Assembly (NCBI RefSeq): GCF_020921035.1
Contig: NC_063150.1
Location: 33,527,826 to 33,591,825, forward strand
Length of the DNA stretch: 64,000 nt
Direction: 5' to 3'
Origin: Rhodamnia argentea
Lineage: Eukaryota; Streptophyta; Magnoliopsida; Myrtales; Myrtaceae
Below are positions 60,601-64,000 of the stretch, one piece after another. The position numbers were made by a program, and so were the translations under genes. The notes under the pieces were generated by a model, which was not told where the DNA came from, did not search any database, and worked only from the letters and a program-made list of their open reading frames with translations. How positions within the stretch are numbered: position 1 is the first letter of the stretch; every line of letters starts with the position of its first letter.

Positions 60601-63434
60601 ACAAGAACCCCATACGATGTTGTTATCGCAAGCCATGGCCATGGAGGTTTCTGCTTGAATCTGTGTGAAGAACATCGTCAATCCCAGCAATGGCATTAAA
60701 ATGTAGAATTCAGCAGAGTATATTAACTTTAAGAGACAGCGGTTCCACCCCTTTTGCTTCACAGAAGTGAAGATGCACATGATGCTTCATCTATTTATAC
60801 ACTAAAGAACCTCTAAGTACTGGGAAGCATGACAAAGAACCTATTAAAAGGAATACATACTTCCACGAAATCTCAAGGATTTGCATACAATTGAACCAGA
60901 ATGCCTTAGTTTGACCACAGTCCCATAAAGGTATAGTGGTTCAGAATTATGACAGACTAGGGTATCTTCTCTCTTTGCAAAAGGAACACTTATTGTTCTC
61001 TACTCAATTAAATATTTTATGCTGATCATTTACTCTCTACTCTTTAGAAAGCACCAGGAAGAAATCCGTACGAGGACAATCATGTCCTTATTTTGACAAT
61101 TTTCAGTAGTGTTAAGAATCCCACATCTTATTCAACAGAGTGAATAACTTTTATACATCAATTAGACTAAAACACTTCAGTTTCAGTTATTCAGACTAAT
61201 GAAGTACACTTTTAGTTGGTCCTTCAAGTTTGTAATGACAGATTTCCAAAGTTTTCCTGCGAAGCATCTTGTCCTGATATGCAAGATCTTCAAAGATATG
61301 GAAACAGATATATGCAAACCCGAAAGAGCAAGGCCATGGACGCATTGAATATATAAGATGTGGACAACTAGCTGATGCATATCATACAGAATAATAACAA
61401 GGCACCATAAATGCTTAACTCGGCCACATGAGGAGGAACTAGTATTACCTGCATCGCATCTCATGCTTCCTAAATGGATCACCAAAATTAAGTGTACTGA
61501 CATACTCCAAAGCATCATCCGCTTCATCTGAACCATACATACTGATTGGATGTGACTGATTGGTGGTGTCCAATACATTCACCACAATGGTCTGCTTGCT
61601 AGCCAGCTGTTGCAGCAATTTCTCCACCAGTGATTGAATATGAAAGACTCCACCAATGTACCTGTTCATCAGCATCACATTAATGTAAGTGACATATTTC
61701 ATTAAGCACAGAAACATTTTAGGTTGTTGAGCTAACTTTGGAACCAATCACTGAGTAAGATATTGCCACCGAGTTGATATGCTGCGGAACATCTATATGA
61801 GACAATATCTTCAACAAATTTTCACATAAATGAGGAAATGGCATACCCAGCCGTTGCCTGGATTCTTTCATCGGGAGTTGCATTTGAAGGAAGATCAATT
61901 TTATAGACAGCAAAGGTTAATATGACCCCCAGACGGTTCGTTTTAATCAGCCTGAAAGGAGCGGTAAGAACCCCTTTTCCCGAAGCTCTTGCACGCAATA
62001 CATTTTCACGATCTTCCTGTTGCAATAGAGATTCATAAGACACCATATTCTGCAGAAGAAATCTTAAGCAGAAAATTCAAGACAAAGTGAAGAATGAACA
62101 GATAACAATCAGTTCAGAAGAGTCTTTCAGGCTGTTATAATAGTGAACTCAGAAGGAGGCCGCGGAATTCCTTCATCCATCGATCATCAGTCAGAATTAC
62201 CAAAATCACAGCAACAGGTTCACTTACTTATAGCAAGACAAAAAGGAATTTACCTTTCCTGAGAGCATGTCGAGGGAAACTATGTGGGAGATAGTATCTT
62301 GAGCAAAAATGACGGGGGCATATTCTTCCTGAATTGGAGAGGGCTCCAACATTTCAGGGTCATAGTCATCCTTATGAACCGGATTTTGCTCCAGGGTATC
62401 CATTCTCCGGATAGGCCAGCCTTGCTGTTTCTCGAACTCTGCCCTCTCCGAATGGAGCACTCTCACTGCATATGCCACGCCACTAGTGAGAGGCCTCTCA
62501 AAAGCAGTTCTTTCGGTATATCTAGCAAAAGTCCTCTGTGGACAGAAAGTTTTTTTTTTTGTGAACACCATATTAGTGAGTGTAGTCAAATGGTTCGAAT
62601 GTCAAGCTAAACAATTTGATGCTCACATACATACAGCATGGACATTGCAGACACAGTTCCTATGACTGAGGTATTTAACTCGAGAAACATCATGATCATA
62701 GAATGGAAGTACAAAATCAAAGGAATTCAGATTAAGTTTTGACCCGAGAAATAAAGGAATTGAAGACTAAGCACTCATCAAGATTCAGACTGATTACTTG
62801 AGCAAGCAAATATGAAAAAACTTTCCACCGTTCAAGGCCTATGGCTGAAACATGTTCAATCTCAAACAACAGAACTTTCAATAAAAGCCAAGATCGCGAA
62901 ATATCACAAGCGGTAAAATTAATCGCGTCAATCGTGTGATCTTTGAGTCAGACAAAGTTGATTTAGAAAGCGTATAAAGAAGTTCCAGATACTGAAGGTA
63001 ACCTGGTCGATAGCAGAGGGGCTCTTGCCATGGTAAAAGGTCGAGATCAAAATTGACATAGCCTGAACATGGTTCATGCTCACGTTGAACTGGTCCTGCA
63101 ACATCCGAGCCCTCTCATCACACATGCTAGCTAGCGTCTCTTTCCTCTTCTCAATAGCTTGCGAGCTCATGTACAAGAATATCCACAGAGAAACCATGGT
63201 GGCACCGAGCACCCACGTGTACAACAGCTTCCTCCACAATGCGTTGTTAGTCCTCTTGGACCCAAACAACTGGTCATACTGATGCTGAATCTTGGAGATG
63301 TTCCCTGACATTTTCTCGCACCAACTCAGCGAAATCTTGCCATCCCCTCCAAGCAGGCCAGTCTTGGCATCCATGAGCCCCCCGTTAATGAACCAGTTCA
63401 TCGAAAATACAGATGCTATCCACCAACATAACAT
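57629..63434 (-). CDS. AHK3: AHK3-like cytokinin receptor hybrid histidine kinase
   Basis: Ten exons (minus): 63003-63434, 62254-62535, 61847-62016, 61449-61661, 60474-60660, 60333-60384, 59984-60213, 59789-59887, 58462-59600, 57629-57893. They give 1022 aa from this ATG, against about 1036 for Arabidopsis AHK3. Order: membrane segment (about 71-90), CHASE cytokinin-binding domain (about 100-360; [43 protein letters not shown]), second membrane helix (about 375-397), kinase with phospho-His near 435 ([11 protein letters not shown]), N box (NLMGNSIK), G boxes ([17 protein letters not shown]), then receiver-like and true receiver domains with phospho-Asp near 927 ([12 protein letters not shown]) and [16 protein letters not shown]. 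It senses cytokinin at ER/plasma membrane and passes phosphate to AHP proteins. The conserved start MSLFH at 63487 is out of frame by one missing base; the ATG at 63434 is the first in-frame one. Confidence 0.92.
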
Positions 63435-63487
63435 CCAAATTAATTGCCCTGCCTTCAAACCCAACCAAGTATATGGAACAGACTCAT
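63435..63487 (-). other. Conserved AHK3 N-terminal start, out of frame
   Basis: On the minus strand the ATG at 63487 reads [10 protein letters not shown] and then a stop. The next frame continues [13 protein letters not shown] directly into exon 1. Plant AHK3 proteins begin MSLFH and reach the WML with 18 residues (54 nt); here the distance is 53 nt. One T in 'ggttggg' seems to be missing. Either the gene lost its usual start and uses the ATG at 63434, or the base was lost in sequencing. Confidence 0.7.
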
Positions 63488-64000
63488 CCAACACAGTAAA
63501 CTCGACAACTTTGGGCAGAAACAGTACCGACAAGTTCTTTTTCTTTTCTTCTTTTGCCACAGTTATCTAAGACTGACCTGTAAAGCCACTATCAGATCCA
63601 GAGAAACAGTCCAGCTACGGGGAACTACTCAAAAATCTCACCTTGGTGATTGGCATTCAGCAATGGAAGAGTCAAAGAATCCCACTTAAACCTCCAAATT
63701 GAGCACCCAGAAGAAAGCAGATCAAAAGGGAGCTCCTGAAGTTGACAGAGACAAGATGCTGTCTTATCCACCCAAAGAGCTTCAGCTTCAAATTACAACA
63801 GGAGGAACAAAATTTTGCAGAAAGGTTAAAAAATTAAACAACCCAACCAGCACCCAGACACCAAAGAAAACAGAATCGGCGAGTCCCCAGATTCTTTTTC
63901 TGATACCCAATCAGAATGTGATGCTATGTGGTTAGTTGCTAACCAAAGAACCCTGGGAATCAAGAGATGTGTCCAAACCGAAAACAAACAAAGATTCCAA
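63488..64000 (-). promoter_or_regulatory. 5' UTR and promoter side of the AHK3-like gene
   Basis: AT/A-rich DNA upstream of the kinase gene, running off the window. The frame at 63.44-63.56 kb is open on the minus strand back to a GTG but has no homology before the MSLFH region. No promoter element can be fixed. Confidence 0.4.

Overview
The window is nuclear DNA from a flowering plant, most likely a core eudicot. The genes are intron-rich with GT-AG junctions, the protein families are plant-specific (an FLC-type MADS factor, DUF3339 proteins, a CAMTA, a cytokinin-receptor histidine kinase), and Ty1/copia, LINE, SINE, Mutator-like and foldback repeats fill the space between exons. I cannot name the species from sequence alone.

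Layout. (1) 1.9-16.6 kb, + strand: a seven-exon MADS-box gene of the FLC/MAF type. Its long first intron holds a copia relic and a tRNA-derived SINE. Its 9.6-kb fourth intron holds two nested antisense copia elements. (2) 20.1-28 kb: a small two-exon membrane protein gene (+) and two DUF3339 membrane microprotein genes (-). (3) 30.9-42.4 kb, + strand: a complete 13-exon CAMTA4-like calmodulin-binding transcription activator (989 aa), with a LINE relic in one intron. (4) 45.0-47.8 kb, - strand: an NTF2 gene in two exons (123 aa). (5) 48-57 kb: repeat territory with three large inverted-repeat elements. The first is clearly Mutator-like, with an exact 9-bp target duplication. A broken extra copy of the last exon of the kinase gene also lies here. 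(6) 57.6-63.5 kb, - strand: a ten-exon AHK3-like cytokinin receptor. Relative to the conserved start MSLFH, one T appears to be missing in exon 1, so the first in-frame ATG lies 53 nt downstream.

The genes are independent housekeeping or regulatory loci, not an operon or gene cluster: flowering repression (FLC-like), calcium/stress transcription (CAMTA4), nuclear import of Ran-GDP (NTF2) and cytokinin perception (AHK3). I rebuilt exons by joining reading frames at GT-AG sites with consistent phase. Outer UTR limits are not visible. I see no wholly new system. The notable items are the nested transposons in the FLC-like gene, the AHK3 frameshift and duplicated exon, and the cluster of hairpin-forming elements beside AHK3. 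A palindromic MITE-like family occurs three times across 20-30.5 kb.
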